This document shows, piece after piece, positions 1 through 7,858 of a DNA stretch of 21,132 bases. This DNA comes from an uncultured Actinomycetes bacterium (GTDB lineage: Bacteria > Actinomycetota > Acidimicrobiia > Acidimicrobiales > RAAP-2). The notes under the pieces were generated by a model. That model made no database searches. It was not told the origin of the DNA and worked only from the letters and a program-made list of their open reading frames with translations. The stretch lies in NCBI GenBank assembly GCA_903893955.1, contig CAITOG010000044.1, positions 1-21,132 of the forward strand, given 5' to 3'. The first letter of the stretch is position 1. Every line of letters starts with the position of its first letter. Both the position numbers and the translations under genes were made by a program.

Positions 1-651
1 ATCCTCCTGCAACCTGACCTCGGGACCTGCATCATCCTCGCCATCGTCCTGCTCGTGATGCTCGCTGTTGCAGGCATTCCGGGTCGACTCCTCCTCCTGC
101 TGCTTGCCGCCGCGGTACTGGTGATGGTGGTGGCGGTGGAGGGCGGGTTCCTCTCGGCGTACCAGATCCATCGGCTGACGAGCTTCTTGAACCAGAACTC
201 GACCAATCCGCAGCTCCAAGGAGTGATCTACAACGTCAAGCAGGCCAAGATCGCCATCGGTTCTGGCGGCATCTGGGGGGCGGGCATCGGTCACGGTGCC
301 CAGACCAACCTTGGCTACGTGCCTGAGCAGCAGACCGACTTCATCTTCACTGCGGTTGGCGAGCAGCTCGGCTTCATCGGGTCGACAGTCCTGCTCGGCG
401 CACTCGGGTTCATCGGCTACCGGATCCTTCGGGCCTCGATCACTGCCAAGGACGCGCTCGGCCGGGTGCTTTGCGCCGGGGTGTTTGCGTTCTTCACCTT
501 CAGCGTGTTCCAGAATGCAGGCATGACGATGGGAATCATGCCGGTGACAGGGATCCCGCTGCCCTTCATGAGCTACGGCGGTTCAGCGGCGCTGGTCTTC
601 TTCGTGGCGGTCGGCCTTGTGCTCTCGGTGGAGGCTCGACGTGGTGGCTGA
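1..651 (+). CDS. rodA: RodA, peptidoglycan glycosyltransferase (SEDS family), 5' end missing
   Basis: SEDS membrane glycosyltransferase that polymerises lipid II during cell elongation, normally paired with a class B PBP. The frame is open from base 1, so only the C-terminal 216 residues are present. The first residues contain QPDLGT, the RodA form of the motif (FtsW usually has QPDFGT). Further on are KIAIGSGG, then PEQQTDFIF, then PLPFMSYGGS near the end. The Asp of TDFIF appears, from a remembered alignment, to be the essential Asp of E. coli RodA. Several hydrophobic helices alternate with these loops. The stop overlaps the DUF151 gene start, so the two are probably co-transcribed and translationally coupled. 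An ATG at 55 lies inside the protein and is not the start. RodA is much more likely than FtsW. Confidence 0.93.
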   Translation: MLLQPDLGTCIILAIVLLVMLAVAGIPGRLLLLLLAAAVLVMVVAVEGGFLSAYQIHRLTSFLNQNSTNPQLQGVIYNVKQAKIAIGSGGIWGAGIGHGAQTNLGYVPEQQTDFIFTAVGEQLGFIGSTVLLGALGFIGYRILRASITAKDALGRVLCAGVFAFFTFSVFQNAGMTMGIMPVTGIPLPFMSYGGSAALVFFVAVGLVLSVEARRGG

Positions 652-1084
652 CGAGACGCCAGAGGAGCCACAGTCCTTCTCCGCCTTCAAGGTGGTCGAG
701 GTCGTGGACGTGATCGTCCCATTGCCGCTCGTCCACGCCGAGGTGCATCTCTCCGAGTCGGAGCCGCCGTATCGATCGCTCGAGTTCCCGATCGGACTTG
801 CCGAGGGTGCAGCCCTGGTGCATGCCCGAGAGCGCTCGCGGGGTCAGCGCCCGTCGACGCACGAGCTGCTCGCCGAGCTCCTGGTGCGTTCTGGAGTCGA
901 GGTGATCGCCTTGCGGATCACCGCGAGAGAGGGCGGCATCCTGCTGGCCGAGATCGACACGATGGGACCGAGGGGCCGAGAGGTCGTGGCGTGTCGACCA
1001 TCTGATGGCCTTGTCGTCTGCCTCCGACAGATGGTCCAAGCACCGATCTTGGTGGCCGAGGAGCTCTTCGAAGTCGACGAGTGA
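641..1084 (+). CDS. DUF151 / bifunctional nuclease (BFN) domain protein
   Basis: A 147-residue protein of the DUF151 family, some members of which have reported DNase and RNase activity; the role in actinomycetes is not settled. The recognisable core runs from about residue 15 to the end: a first strand block (VVEVVDVIVPLP), then LEFPIGLAEGAAL, then the helix RPSTHELLAELLVRSG, then ACRPSDGLVVCLRQ and APILVAEELFE. GGAGG at 630-634 precedes two adjacent GTG codons, at 641 (spacer 6) and 644 (spacer 9); either could be the start. The gene overlaps the end of rodA by about 10 bp, so translation is probably coupled to it. The TTG at 617 further upstream would give a nonsense N-terminus inside rodA and is unlikely. 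Confidence 0.85.
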   Translation: MVADETPEEPQSFSAFKVVEVVDVIVPLPLVHAEVHLSESEPPYRSLEFPIGLAEGAALVHARERSRGQRPSTHELLAELLVRSGVEVIALRITAREGGILLAEIDTMGPRGREVVACRPSDGLVVCLRQMVQAPILVAEELFEVDE

Positions 1085-1107
1085 TCCTTAAGCGCTGCGG
1101 TCGTCGA

Positions 1108-2499
1108 CTAGCTGGAGCGGACCGTGGCGTCACCGGCCTCGACGACACCTTCATCATCCCAGTCGGGGCCTTGGTCGTTGGAGATCCGGAGCAGCAGCGC
1201 GATCAGGACGTAGTTGGCCACGAGCGATGAGCCTCCTCGGGCAACGAAGGGCAGCGTGATGCCCGTGAACGGCAGGACGCGCAGTACGCCAGCGAAGATG
1301 AAGAAGGCTTGGAAGCCGAGCACCAAGGTGAGCGCGGTGGCAGCCAAGCGCGAGAAATCTGTCCGGCAGCGCTGCGCGATGTGGAAGCCAGCACCGACCA
1401 GCAGGGCGAAGGCGATCACGAGAATGCCCGCCCCCACGAAGCCCATCTCTTCGGTGACTGCGGCGTAGATCATGTCGGTGGTCAAGAAGGGGATGTAGGA
1501 GCCTGCATGACCGAGACCGAGCCCCGTGCCGCCGATACCGCCTGAGGCCATCGAGTACCAGCCCTGGACGAGCTGGAGACCACGGCCCTGTGCCTGTGCC
1601 CACGGGTCGAGCCAGATGCTCACTCGCGCGTGCACCTGGGTGAAGAACTGTGCCGCCAGGTACGCACCGGCGGCGAAGAGGCCGACACCGACGACGAGGT
1701 AGGTCAAGCGTCCCGTGGCGACCCACAGCAGGGCGATGAAGATGGTGAAGATCAACATGGCGAAGCCGATGTCGTTCTCTGCGCCGAGGATCATCAACGC
1801 GAAACCCCATGCAAGCAAGATGGGAATCAGAGGTCTCGGGTCGACGATCAGACGATTGCCGATACGAGCTGACGGGATCGTCAGCAGCTCCTTCTTGTCT
1901 GCGAAGTAGGAGGCGAAGAAGATCGCCAGGAGGATCTTCGCGATCTCGACCGGCTGGAACTGGAAGGCAGTGCCGAAGTGCACCCAGAGCCGAGCCCCGT
2001 TGATCGAGGTGCCCACGACGGGGAAGAGCGGAGCGAGCATCAAGATCACTGCAGCGAGGAGCAGGACGTAGCGATAGCGATCTAGATCCCTCGTCCGCTG
2101 GACGATCAGCAGGGTGAGCACGTAGAGCACGCCACCGAGCAACGTCCAGGTGGCCTGCTGCTGGGCCGCAGGGGGGTTCCACCTGACAATCTCCACGTAG
2201 CCGATGCCGTTTAGAAGTGCGACGAGAGGCAGCAAGATCGGGTTCGAGAAGGGGACGAGCCATCGGTTGGCGAGGTGCACCCCGATGGTGAGACCGAGGA
2301 GCGCGCCGAGGAAGCTCACCGTGTGGGCCGGAAGGTGGCCCTTTGTCCCGAGCGACGCCAACAGGTAGAGCAGCCCGATGAGCGCCCAGACGAAGAGCAA
2401 GAGCCCGAGCTCTGTCCTGCGGCGGGGCTTTGGAACCCCTTCGAGGGGTGGAAGTCGCCACGCACGCCCCTGGGCTGCTGTCGTGCTGGTGGTCGCCAC
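1108..2499 (-). CDS. FtsW/RodA/SpoVE (SEDS) family protein, second copy
   Basis: A second SEDS-family membrane protein of 463 residues, with roughly ten hydrophobic helices after a basic N-terminus (PKPRRRTELG). It resembles the actinobacterial SEDS protein usually encoded beside pbpA and pknB: GAENDIGFAMLIF replaces QPDLGT, QFQPVEIAK replaces FQPSE, and WLDPW leads into ASGGIGGTGLGLG, TTDMIY and TGITLPFVARGGSS. The Asp of TTDMIY keeps the presumed catalytic position, so it is probably an active glycosyltransferase. The frame is open further upstream into ppk, but that part is antisense. The chosen GTG at 2499 has a TACGCT hexamer exactly 6 nt before it and no Shine-Dalgarno, implying a leaderless mRNA. 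No PBP or kinase gene is adjacent. It converges on the DUF151 gene with a 23-bp gap. Confidence 0.9.
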   Translation of the reverse strand: MATTSTTAAQGRAWRLPPLEGVPKPRRRTELGLLLFVWALIGLLYLLASLGTKGHLPAHTVSFLGALLGLTIGVHLANRWLVPFSNPILLPLVALLNGIGYVEIVRWNPPAAQQQATWTLLGGVLYVLTLLIVQRTRDLDRYRYVLLLAAVILMLAPLFPVVGTSINGARLWVHFGTAFQFQPVEIAKILLAIFFASYFADKKELLTIPSARIGNRLIVDPRPLIPILLAWGFALMILGAENDIGFAMLIFTIFIALLWVATGRLTYLVVGVGLFAAGAYLAAQFFTQVHARVSIWLDPWAQAQGRGLQLVQGWYSMASGGIGGTGLGLGHAGSYIPFLTTDMIYAAVTEEMGFVGAGILVIAFALLVGAGFHIAQRCRTDFSRLAATALTLVLGFQAFFIFAGVLRVLPFTGITLPFVARGGSSLVANYVLIALLLRISNDQGPDWDDEGVVEAGDATVRSS

Positions 2500-2500
2500 A

Positions 2501-2519
2501 GGCGAAGCGTACCTTCGCC
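2501..2519. promoter_or_regulatory. Perfect inverted repeat in the SEDS/ppk divergent promoter region
   Basis: GGCGAAG, 5 bp, CTTCGCC: a perfect 7-bp inverted repeat in the 46-bp gap between the divergent SEDS gene and ppk. It covers the predicted -10 of the SEDS gene and abuts the predicted -10 of ppk, so a bound repressor could block both. The operator role is inference. Confidence 0.4.
2506..2511 (-). promoter_or_regulatory. -10 element (TACGCT) of the second SEDS gene, leaderless
   Basis: TACGCT on the minus strand ends 6 nt before the GTG at 2499. This is the spacing at which transcription would begin at the start codon itself. No convincing TTGACA-like -35 is seen. Confidence 0.55.
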
Positions 2520-2521
2520 GG

Positions 2522-2527
2522 TAGGAT
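2522..2527 (+). promoter_or_regulatory. -10 element (TAGGAT) of ppk
   Basis: TAGGAT predicts a transcription start near 2534, leaving a leader of about 12 nt that contains GGAG at 2535-2538, 7 nt before the ATG at 2546. It lies 10 bp from the oppositely oriented -10 of the SEDS gene. Confidence 0.4.
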
Positions 2528-2545
2528 CCACGTTGGAGCCTCTTG

Positions 2546-4663
2546 ATGACCACCACCGCACCCAGCGACCACCAGCCCGAGAACCCGACCGAGCAGGATC
2601 CGGTCGAGGCGTTCGGATCTGAACGCTTCTCGAACCGTGAGCTCTCTCGGCTCGACTTCGGCTCTCGCCTCCTCGACCTCGCCGAGGACCCCAGGTTGGC
2701 GCTCCTTGAGCGGGTGAAGTTCGTTGCCATCTTCTCTGAGCTGCTCGATGAGTTCTTCCAGGTGCGGGTCGCGGGCCTTGAGGACCAGGTGGTCGGCAAC
2801 GTTCGCTCCCGATCGATCGATGGTCTTCGGCCCGCCGAGCAGCTGGCGGTCATCAGAGAGCGAGTGCTCGAGATCGTTCACCGCCAGGACCAGATCGTCC
2901 TCGAGCTCCTCTTGCCAGCGCTCGCCGAGGCCGGGATTCACTTCTCGAGCTTCGACGAGCTCGATGAGGATGACCGGCAGTTCCTCGACGACGTTTTCGA
3001 ACGACAGGTCTTCCCAGTCCTCACGCCGCTCTCGGTGGACCCAGGACATCCCTTCCCGAACATCTCGAACCTCTCGCTGAACCTCGCCGTCCAGGTCGAG
3101 GACCCTGTGACCGGGGAGGTTCGCATCGCCAGGGTCAAGGTGCCTCCGATCCTGCCGCGGTTCGTCGTGATGCCTGATGGTGAGCGGTTCATCGCTCTCG
3201 AGGTCGTCATCGCAGCGCACCTCGATCGCCTGTTCCCTGGCATGCGGGTCGGTCACCATGAGCCCTTCCGGGTGACCCGGAACGCCGACCTCATGCTCGA
3301 GGAGGAGGAGGCTGATGACCTCCTCGTCGCCCTCGAAGTGGAGCTTCGCCGTCGTCGGTTCGGTCGAGCCGTGCGCCTTGAGGTCACCGAGGGAGCGCTG
3401 CCAGAGATCGTTGACCTGCTCGCCTCCGAGCTCGACCTTGGGCCAAGCAGCATCTACGTCACCGACGCACCACTTGGTCTTGGTGGGCTGTGGTCGCTCC
3501 ACGGTCTTGATCGGCCTGATCTGCACGCTGAGGAGTGGAAGCCTGTCCTGCCGGCGTCGTTGCGTGTCCCAGACGGCGAGACCGCCGACCTCTTCGAGAT
3601 CCTTCGCCGACGAGACATCCTGGTGCATCACCCCTACGAGTCGTTCTCCAAGTCAGTGGAGGCGTTTGTCGCGCAGGCAGCAGCTGACCCTGATGTCCTC
3701 GGGATCAAGCAGACGCTGTATCGCACCTCGGGTGACAGCCCGATCGTTGCCTCGCTGATCCGAGCCGCTGGTGACGGCAAGCAGGTGGCTGCCCTCGTGG
3801 AGCTCAAAGCTCGCTTCGACGAGGAAGCCAACATCAGCTGGGCCAAGACGCTCGAAGATGCCGGGGTACATGTCGTCTACGGGGTGATGGGGTTCAAGAC
3901 GCACTCGAAGACGGCCCTCGTCCTGCGCAGAGAGGGTGACGAGATCCGTCGGTACTGCCACATCGGGACCGGGAACTACAACTCGAAGACGGCACGGATC
4001 TACGAGGACGTGGGCCTGTTGACCGCAGACCCTGACATCGCCGCTGACGTGGGGGACCTGTTCAACTTCCTGACCGGCTTCTCCCGTCAGGGCTCCTATC
4101 GTCGCCTGCTGGTGTCGCCGAGCACCCTGCGCACCGGGCTCATCGAACGGATCGACGCCCAGCGGGCGCTTGGTCCTGGGGGTCGAATCCGGCTCAAGGC
4201 CAATGGCCTGACTGATCCCATCACGATCGATGCGCTCTACCGTGCGAGCCAGGCTGGGGTACCCATCGATCTGGCGATCCGCGGCATGTGCTGCCTCCGC
4301 CCTGGCATCCCTGGGCTGTCGGAGAACATCGCCGTCCGCTCGATCGTGGGCGAGTTCCTCGAGCACTCCCGTATCTACTGCTTCGGCGACGGCGATCTTG
4401 CCGATGTCGAGGTCTTGATCGGCTCCGCCGACATGATGGAGCGCAACCTCGATCGGCGGATCGAAGCTGCGGTCCCGATCGATGATCCGGCGCTGAGAGC
4501 GCGGCTGGTCGAGATCATGGAGCTGACCTTCGCCGATGAGACCAACACCTGGCTGCTGGGTCCCGATCGTCGCTGGCGCCGGCTTGATCCGAGCTCAGGG
4601 ATGAGCGTGCAGGCCGCGCTCAAGCAGATCGCCCTCGTCGAGTCGGCTCGTCGGGACGGCTAG
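2546..4663 (+). CDS. ppk1: Polyphosphate kinase 1
   Basis: Catalyses reversible transfer of the gamma-phosphate of ATP to growing polyphosphate. The protein has 705 residues, normal for PPK1. The N-terminal domain starts with FSNRELSRLDFGSRLL (about residues 29-44), then the helical part with EFFQVRVAGL. The two histidines of the catalytic domain are visible: H453 in GFKTHSKTAL (the phosphorylated His, like E. coli H435) and H472 in CHIGTGNYNSKTARIYED (like H454), with the same 19-residue spacing as E. coli. GLSENIAVRSIVGEFLEHSR and GSADMMERNLDRRIE are further PPK1 signatures. The ATG at 2546 is preferred over the adjacent TTG at 2543 because GGAG lies 7 nt upstream. Divergent from the SEDS gene; its TAG shares the CTAG at 4660-4663 with the stop of the convergent flippase-like gene. 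Confidence 0.97.
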   Translation: MTTTAPSDHQPENPTEQDPVEAFGSERFSNRELSRLDFGSRLLDLAEDPRLALLERVKFVAIFSELLDEFFQVRVAGLEDQVVGNVRSRSIDGLRPAEQLAVIRERVLEIVHRQDQIVLELLLPALAEAGIHFSSFDELDEDDRQFLDDVFERQVFPVLTPLSVDPGHPFPNISNLSLNLAVQVEDPVTGEVRIARVKVPPILPRFVVMPDGERFIALEVVIAAHLDRLFPGMRVGHHEPFRVTRNADLMLEEEEADDLLVALEVELRRRRFGRAVRLEVTEGALPEIVDLLASELDLGPSSIYVTDAPLGLGGLWSLHGLDRPDLHAEEWKPVLPASLRVPDGETADLFEILRRRDILVHHPYESFSKSVEAFVAQAAADPDVLGIKQTLYRTSGDSPIVASLIRAAGDGKQVAALVELKARFDEEANISWAKTLEDAGVHVVYGVMGFKTHSKTALVLRREGDEIRRYCHIGTGNYNSKTARIYEDVGLLTADPDIAADVGDLFNFLTGFSRQGSYRRLLVSPSTLRTGLIERIDAQRALGPGGRIRLKANGLTDPITIDALYRASQAGVPIDLAIRGMCCLRPGIPGLSENIAVRSIVGEFLEHSRIYCFGDGDLADVEVLIGSADMMERNLDRRIEAAVPIDDPALRARLVEIMELTFADETNTWLLGPDRRWRRLDPSSGMSVQAALKQIALVESARRDG

Positions 4664-5754
4664 CTCGCCGAGCCGAGCTCGCCGATCCGTCGTCGGCGCG
4701 ACGAGACCCGAAGTGACAGGTAGGACAGCCCACCGAGTGGAATCGGGAGCCAGAAGTTCACGAGGCGCCAGCCGATCACGGCAAGGTAGGCGATCGAAGC
4801 GGGGACGCCGAAACCAGTCAGCGCCCCACTCAGCGTGAGCTCTACGACGCCGAGCCCACCGGGTGTGATCGGGATCGCCGCGAGGATGTTGGCCAGCCCG
4901 TAAGCCACCAACAGGTCGATCGGCATGACCGTGTGGCCGAAGGCGATCAGGATCACCCAGAGGCATCCAGCGTCGAGCAGCCAGTTGGCGGCAGCCCAGA
5001 GCATGGCCCGACCGAGCAGCTTTCGGTTCGAGAACAGGATGTTGAGGCGGTCTGCAAGGTGCTGCAGGAGCGATGAGACCTTGTCGGCGGAAATGAACGG
5101 GACGTGATCGGCGACCTTGCGTAGCCAGCTGTCAGCGTGCCGCTGTCCTCGTGTGATCAGCAGGACGGTGCCGCCGAAGGCGGCGAGGAGCAGCACGCCG
5201 AGGAGTGCTGCATAGCCGTAGAGGCGGTTGACGCCGTTCAGCGGGATCGAGACGAGGAGGCTCAGCCAGAAGATGATGTTCAAGACCACTGCCGAACCGA
5301 CACCTTGGGTGGCGAGGCCAAAGGCAGCGGTCGATCCAGGGACACCTGCATCGGTGAGCAGGCGATAGCCAAGCGCGCCCCCGGCGGCAGTGCCGCCAGG
5401 GACCACGTGGCTGATCGATAGTGACGACATGTTGATGCGCAGCATCGTCCAGCGACTCGGGGCGTCGGGGCTGAAGACAGTTCTCGAGAGCTCCATGTAG
5501 GCCAGCAGCGCCCCGAGCTCGAGCCCGACGGCGATGACCAAGAGGGGAACATTGACCTGGCCCAGGATCTTCACGTTGCGGCGAGCCGAGGCGATCTCTG
5601 GGAGCAGCAGATACTCGAAGATGAAGAGCAGGACGACCGCAGAGAGGGTGTAGCGCACCTCGGGACGCAACCATCGCTTCTTCTGCGATCCTGGCGGCAC
5701 CTCGGCTGCGGGGATGGCGGGCTCGTCGACGTGCTCGTCGCCAGGACCCACCAT
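4660..5754 (-). CDS. Flippase-like membrane protein (LPG synthase TM / UPF0104 family)
   Basis: A 364-residue integral membrane protein of the family that includes the transmembrane half of MprF and AglD-type proteins, thought to move lipid-linked substrates across the membrane. After a short acidic cytoplasmic tail and RWLRPEVRYTL, about eight hydrophobic segments follow. Family signatures are HVVPGGTAAGGALGYRLL in the middle and AIPITPGGLGVVELTLSGAL near the end; the C-terminus is basic (SSRRRRIGELG). The frame is open upstream to 5904, but that part overlaps the divergent exporter gene. The ATG at 5754 fits the family and leaves a 49-bp shared promoter gap. A weak GAGACT hexamer lies 6 nt before it. 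The substrate cannot be told from sequence. A glycosyltransferase for lipid carriers lies 1.3 kb away on the other strand. Confidence 0.82.
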   Translation of the reverse strand: MVGPGDEHVDEPAIPAAEVPPGSQKKRWLRPEVRYTLSAVVLLFIFEYLLLPEIASARRNVKILGQVNVPLLVIAVGLELGALLAYMELSRTVFSPDAPSRWTMLRINMSSLSISHVVPGGTAAGGALGYRLLTDAGVPGSTAAFGLATQGVGSAVVLNIIFWLSLLVSIPLNGVNRLYGYAALLGVLLLAAFGGTVLLITRGQRHADSWLRKVADHVPFISADKVSSLLQHLADRLNILFSNRKLLGRAMLWAAANWLLDAGCLWVILIAFGHTVMPIDLLVAYGLANILAAIPITPGGLGVVELTLSGALTGFGVPASIAYLAVIGWRLVNFWLPIPLGGLSYLSLRVSSRRRRIGELGSAS

Positions 5755-5803
5755 GTCGCGAGTCTCGCACGCAGGGCCACCAGCGCAGTGCAATGCTGGC
5801 AGG

Positions 5804-6940
5804 GTGACAGCGACGCCAGACGAGGAGGACCGCCAGACGATTCCAGGTCGCCTGGCTCGCGCCGCTCGCTCGAACGATGTGCCGCTCGCCACCATCGTGA
5901 CCACGGTGGCGGTCGTCGGTGCAGGTGTCTTGAGCCTGGTCTTGCTCTGGGTGCTCCGGACGATCGTGCTCTACGTCCTGGTCGCCTGCTTCATCGCCGT
6001 GCTCCTGGCGCCAGCAACCGCCGTTCTCGAGCGGCGAGGACTGCGTCGGACGCTGGCTGCCTCGCTCGTCTTCGCAGCCGGCCTGCTCAGCTTCGCTGGT
6101 CTGGCCTTCCTGTTCGGGGTGCCGCTCGTCAACGCCGTCTCCCACTTCTCCTCGCAAGCACCATCGTTGGTTCGCCAGGCCGAGCACGGCACCGGTGCCG
6201 TGGGCAGGCTCGTTACTCGATTCCACCTGCAGCACTGGGTGCAGACGAATGCACCCAAGCTGTCGACCTACGCCGCGAGCATCTCCAAGCCGGCACTGTC
6301 CATCGGCGCAGCAGCAGTGTCGACCATCGTCTCGCTGCTCACCATCGGAGTGCTCTCGTTCTACGTCCTCCTCGAGTTGCCGAAGATCTGGAAGGCGCTG
6401 CTCGGCCTCCTCCCGGAGGATGTCGCTCGGCGAGCCAACCGGGTTGCGACTGACGCTTCAGGTGCGGTGAGCGGGTACGTGCTCGGCAATTTCGTCACGT
6501 CCGTGATCGCAGGTCTGGTCGTGTTCATCACCCTCGAGATCCTCGGTGTCCCGTTCGCGCCGCTCCTTGCGCTCTGGGTTGCGCTCATCGACCTGCTGCC
6601 GTTGATCGGAGGTCTGCTGGCTGGTGTGCCGACGGTCTTGGTGGCACTGCTCCACAGTCCGACCGCAGGCATTGTGACGCTGATCGTCTTCCTCGTCTAT
6701 CAGCAGATCGAGAATCACGTGCTGAACCCTCTGGTGATGTCGAGGACGGTCAGAATGAGCCCGGCACTTGTGTTGCTGGCAGTGCTGGCAGGCGCTGTCT
6801 TGGGTGGTCGTCTTCACTCGGGCTTCGGGACCCTGATCGGCGCCCTGATCGGGATTCCGGTCGGCTCTGCGCTCCAGGTCATCGTCCGTGAGCTTCGGAA
6901 CCCGGACCTCGAGGTGTCACCTGAGGAATCAGGCAGCTGA
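5804..6940 (+). CDS. AI-2E family transporter (PerM-like permease)
   Basis: A 378-residue membrane protein of the AI-2E/PerM family. Members include putative autoinducer exporters and cation/proton antiporters; the substrate here is unknown. Two N-terminal helices (about residues 27-70) are followed by an amphipathic region (residues about 100-165), then ELPKIWKALLGLLPEDVARR and the conserved C-terminal helices with LWVALIDLLPLIGGLLAGVP and YQQIENHVLNPLVMSRTVRM. The latter two blocks are diagnostic for the family. The frame is open upstream to 5714 on the other side of the divergent gene. The GTG at 5804 gives a normal-length N-terminus and has AATGCT, a weak -10, 6 nt before it. A GTG at 5879 just before the first helix is an alternative. 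The gene is divergent from the flippase-like gene. Confidence 0.9.
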   Translation: MTATPDEEDRQTIPGRLARAARSNDVPLATIVTTVAVVGAGVLSLVLLWVLRTIVLYVLVACFIAVLLAPATAVLERRGLRRTLAASLVFAAGLLSFAGLAFLFGVPLVNAVSHFSSQAPSLVRQAEHGTGAVGRLVTRFHLQHWVQTNAPKLSTYAASISKPALSIGAAAVSTIVSLLTIGVLSFYVLLELPKIWKALLGLLPEDVARRANRVATDASGAVSGYVLGNFVTSVIAGLVVFITLEILGVPFAPLLALWVALIDLLPLIGGLLAGVPTVLVALLHSPTAGIVTLIVFLVYQQIENHVLNPLVMSRTVRMSPALVLLAVLAGAVLGGRLHSGFGTLIGALIGIPVGSALQVIVRELRNPDLEVSPEESGS

Positions 6941-7111
6941 TTCTTCAATTCTTCTGCGCCGAGTCACCAGAAGCTCTTACGCGCTCCTCCTAGGTTCAGC
7001 CTCAGAACCCGACCGAGAGGGGCTGAGATGAGCGAGACGATGCAGACTTGGCCAAGGGCAGTGGACGATGCGCTCCAAGTCGCTGGCGGCGGATCCCCTA
7101 GGCTTCGTCCC
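6941..7111 (+). other. Intergenic region with two candidate promoters upstream of the glycosyltransferase
   Basis: The longest possible gap in the window. It holds a 6-bp inverted repeat (CTTCTG at 6951-6956, CAGAAG at 6968-6973, 11-bp loop) without a T-tract, so a poor terminator. TAGGTT at 6991-6996 could serve the alternative ATG at 7028, preceded by a purine-rich GAGAGGGG. The stronger signal, TAGGCT at 7099-7104, sits 7 nt before the GTG at 7112. If the ATG at 7028 is used, this stretch adds 28 residues without family resemblance. Confidence 0.4.
7099..7104 (+). promoter_or_regulatory. -10 element (TAGGCT) of the glycosyltransferase gene, leaderless
   Basis: TAGGCT ends 7 nt before the GTG at 7112. 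Transcription would start at or next to the start codon. This supports the shorter protein beginning MNVLVVIPTYNE. Confidence 0.5.
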
Positions 7112-7858
7112 GTGAACGTGCTGGTGGTCATCCCGACCTATAACGAGCGGCCCAACATCGAACGGATGCTGCGCGAGGTTCGCCGGAACGTGGCGAGCTG
7201 CGGGATCCTCGTGGTCGACGATGGGAGCCCAGACGGCACGGCAGACCTCGTGGAGGTCCTGGCTCCCGAGATCGGCGAGCTGCACGTCCTGCGCAGAGCA
7301 CGGAAGTCCGGGTTGGGGTCGGCCTACCGAGACGGGTTCCAATGGGGCATCGCCCATGGCTACGACGCATTCGTCGAGATCGATGCCGACTTCTCTCACG
7401 ATCCAGCGTCATTGCCCACGCTGATCGCTGCAGCTCAGCAAGGGGCCGATGTCGTGATCGGCTCGCGCTATGTGGTCGGTGGTGAGATCCCGGACTGGTC
7501 ATGGCACCGCAAGCTGCTCTCGTGGGGAGGCAACCGCTACGCCTCCGCCATGCTTGGGCTCAAGGTCAAGGACTCCACAGCAGGGTTCCGGGTCTATCGG
7601 GCAAGCCTGCTCGAGGCGATCGACTACCGGACCGTCCAGGCTGACGGCTACGGCTTTCAGATCGAGATGACCTACCGGAGCCGTCGTGTCGGCGCCGTCA
7701 TCCAAGAGGTGCCGATCTCCTTCGTCGATCGCGAGCTCGGTGAGTCGAAGATGTCAGGGTCCATCATCTCTGAAGCGCTTCGCCTCGTCACCAAGTGGGG
7801 AGCCGAGCGTCTCGTCGGACGTGGGTGGGATCCTGCGCCTGGCGCTACTCGCGGCTGA
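7112..7858 (+). CDS. Polyprenol-monophosphate mannose synthase-type glycosyltransferase (GT2)
   Basis: Family 2 glycosyltransferase of the dolichol/polyprenol-phosphate mannose synthase type. It transfers mannose (or another sugar) from a nucleotide donor to polyprenol phosphate at the inner face of the membrane, supplying lipid-linked sugar for mannosylated lipids and proteins. From the GTG the protein has 248 residues: VVIPTYNERPNIE at the start, VVDDGSPDGTADL (about 34-46), and the metal-binding DAD in EIDADFSHDP (91-93), then GSRYVVGG and a C-terminal STAGFRVYR block. There are no C-terminal membrane helices, so it is the soluble Dpm1/Ppm type. The GTG at 7112 gives the typical family N-terminus and follows a TAGGCT hexamer; an in-frame ATG at 7028 is possible. 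The 3' end overlaps convergent menF by 14 bp. Sugar specificity is inferred. Confidence 0.88.
   Translation: MNVLVVIPTYNERPNIERMLREVRRNVASCGILVVDDGSPDGTADLVEVLAPEIGELHVLRRARKSGLGSAYRDGFQWGIAHGYDAFVEIDADFSHDPASLPTLIAAAQQGADVVIGSRYVVGGEIPDWSWHRKLLSWGGNRYASAMLGLKVKDSTAGFRVYRASLLEAIDYRTVQADGYGFQIEMTYRSRRVGAVIQEVPISFVDRELGESKMSGSIISEALRLVTKWGAERLVGRGWDPAPGATRG

Noticed and set aside
2500..2853. N-terminal extension of the second SEDS gene into ppk
   Set aside because: The extra residues are Ser/Arg-rich antisense sequence of ppk; the GTG at 2499 has a well-placed -10 hexamer.
1154..3631. 825-codon minus-strand open frame
   Set aside because: It overlaps both the second SEDS gene in another frame and ppk antisense; low-complexity composition typical of high-GC shadows.
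6951..6973. Possible terminator hairpin after the AI-2E family gene
   Set aside because: Only 6 bp with an 11-nt loop and no T-tract; not convincing as an intrinsic terminator.
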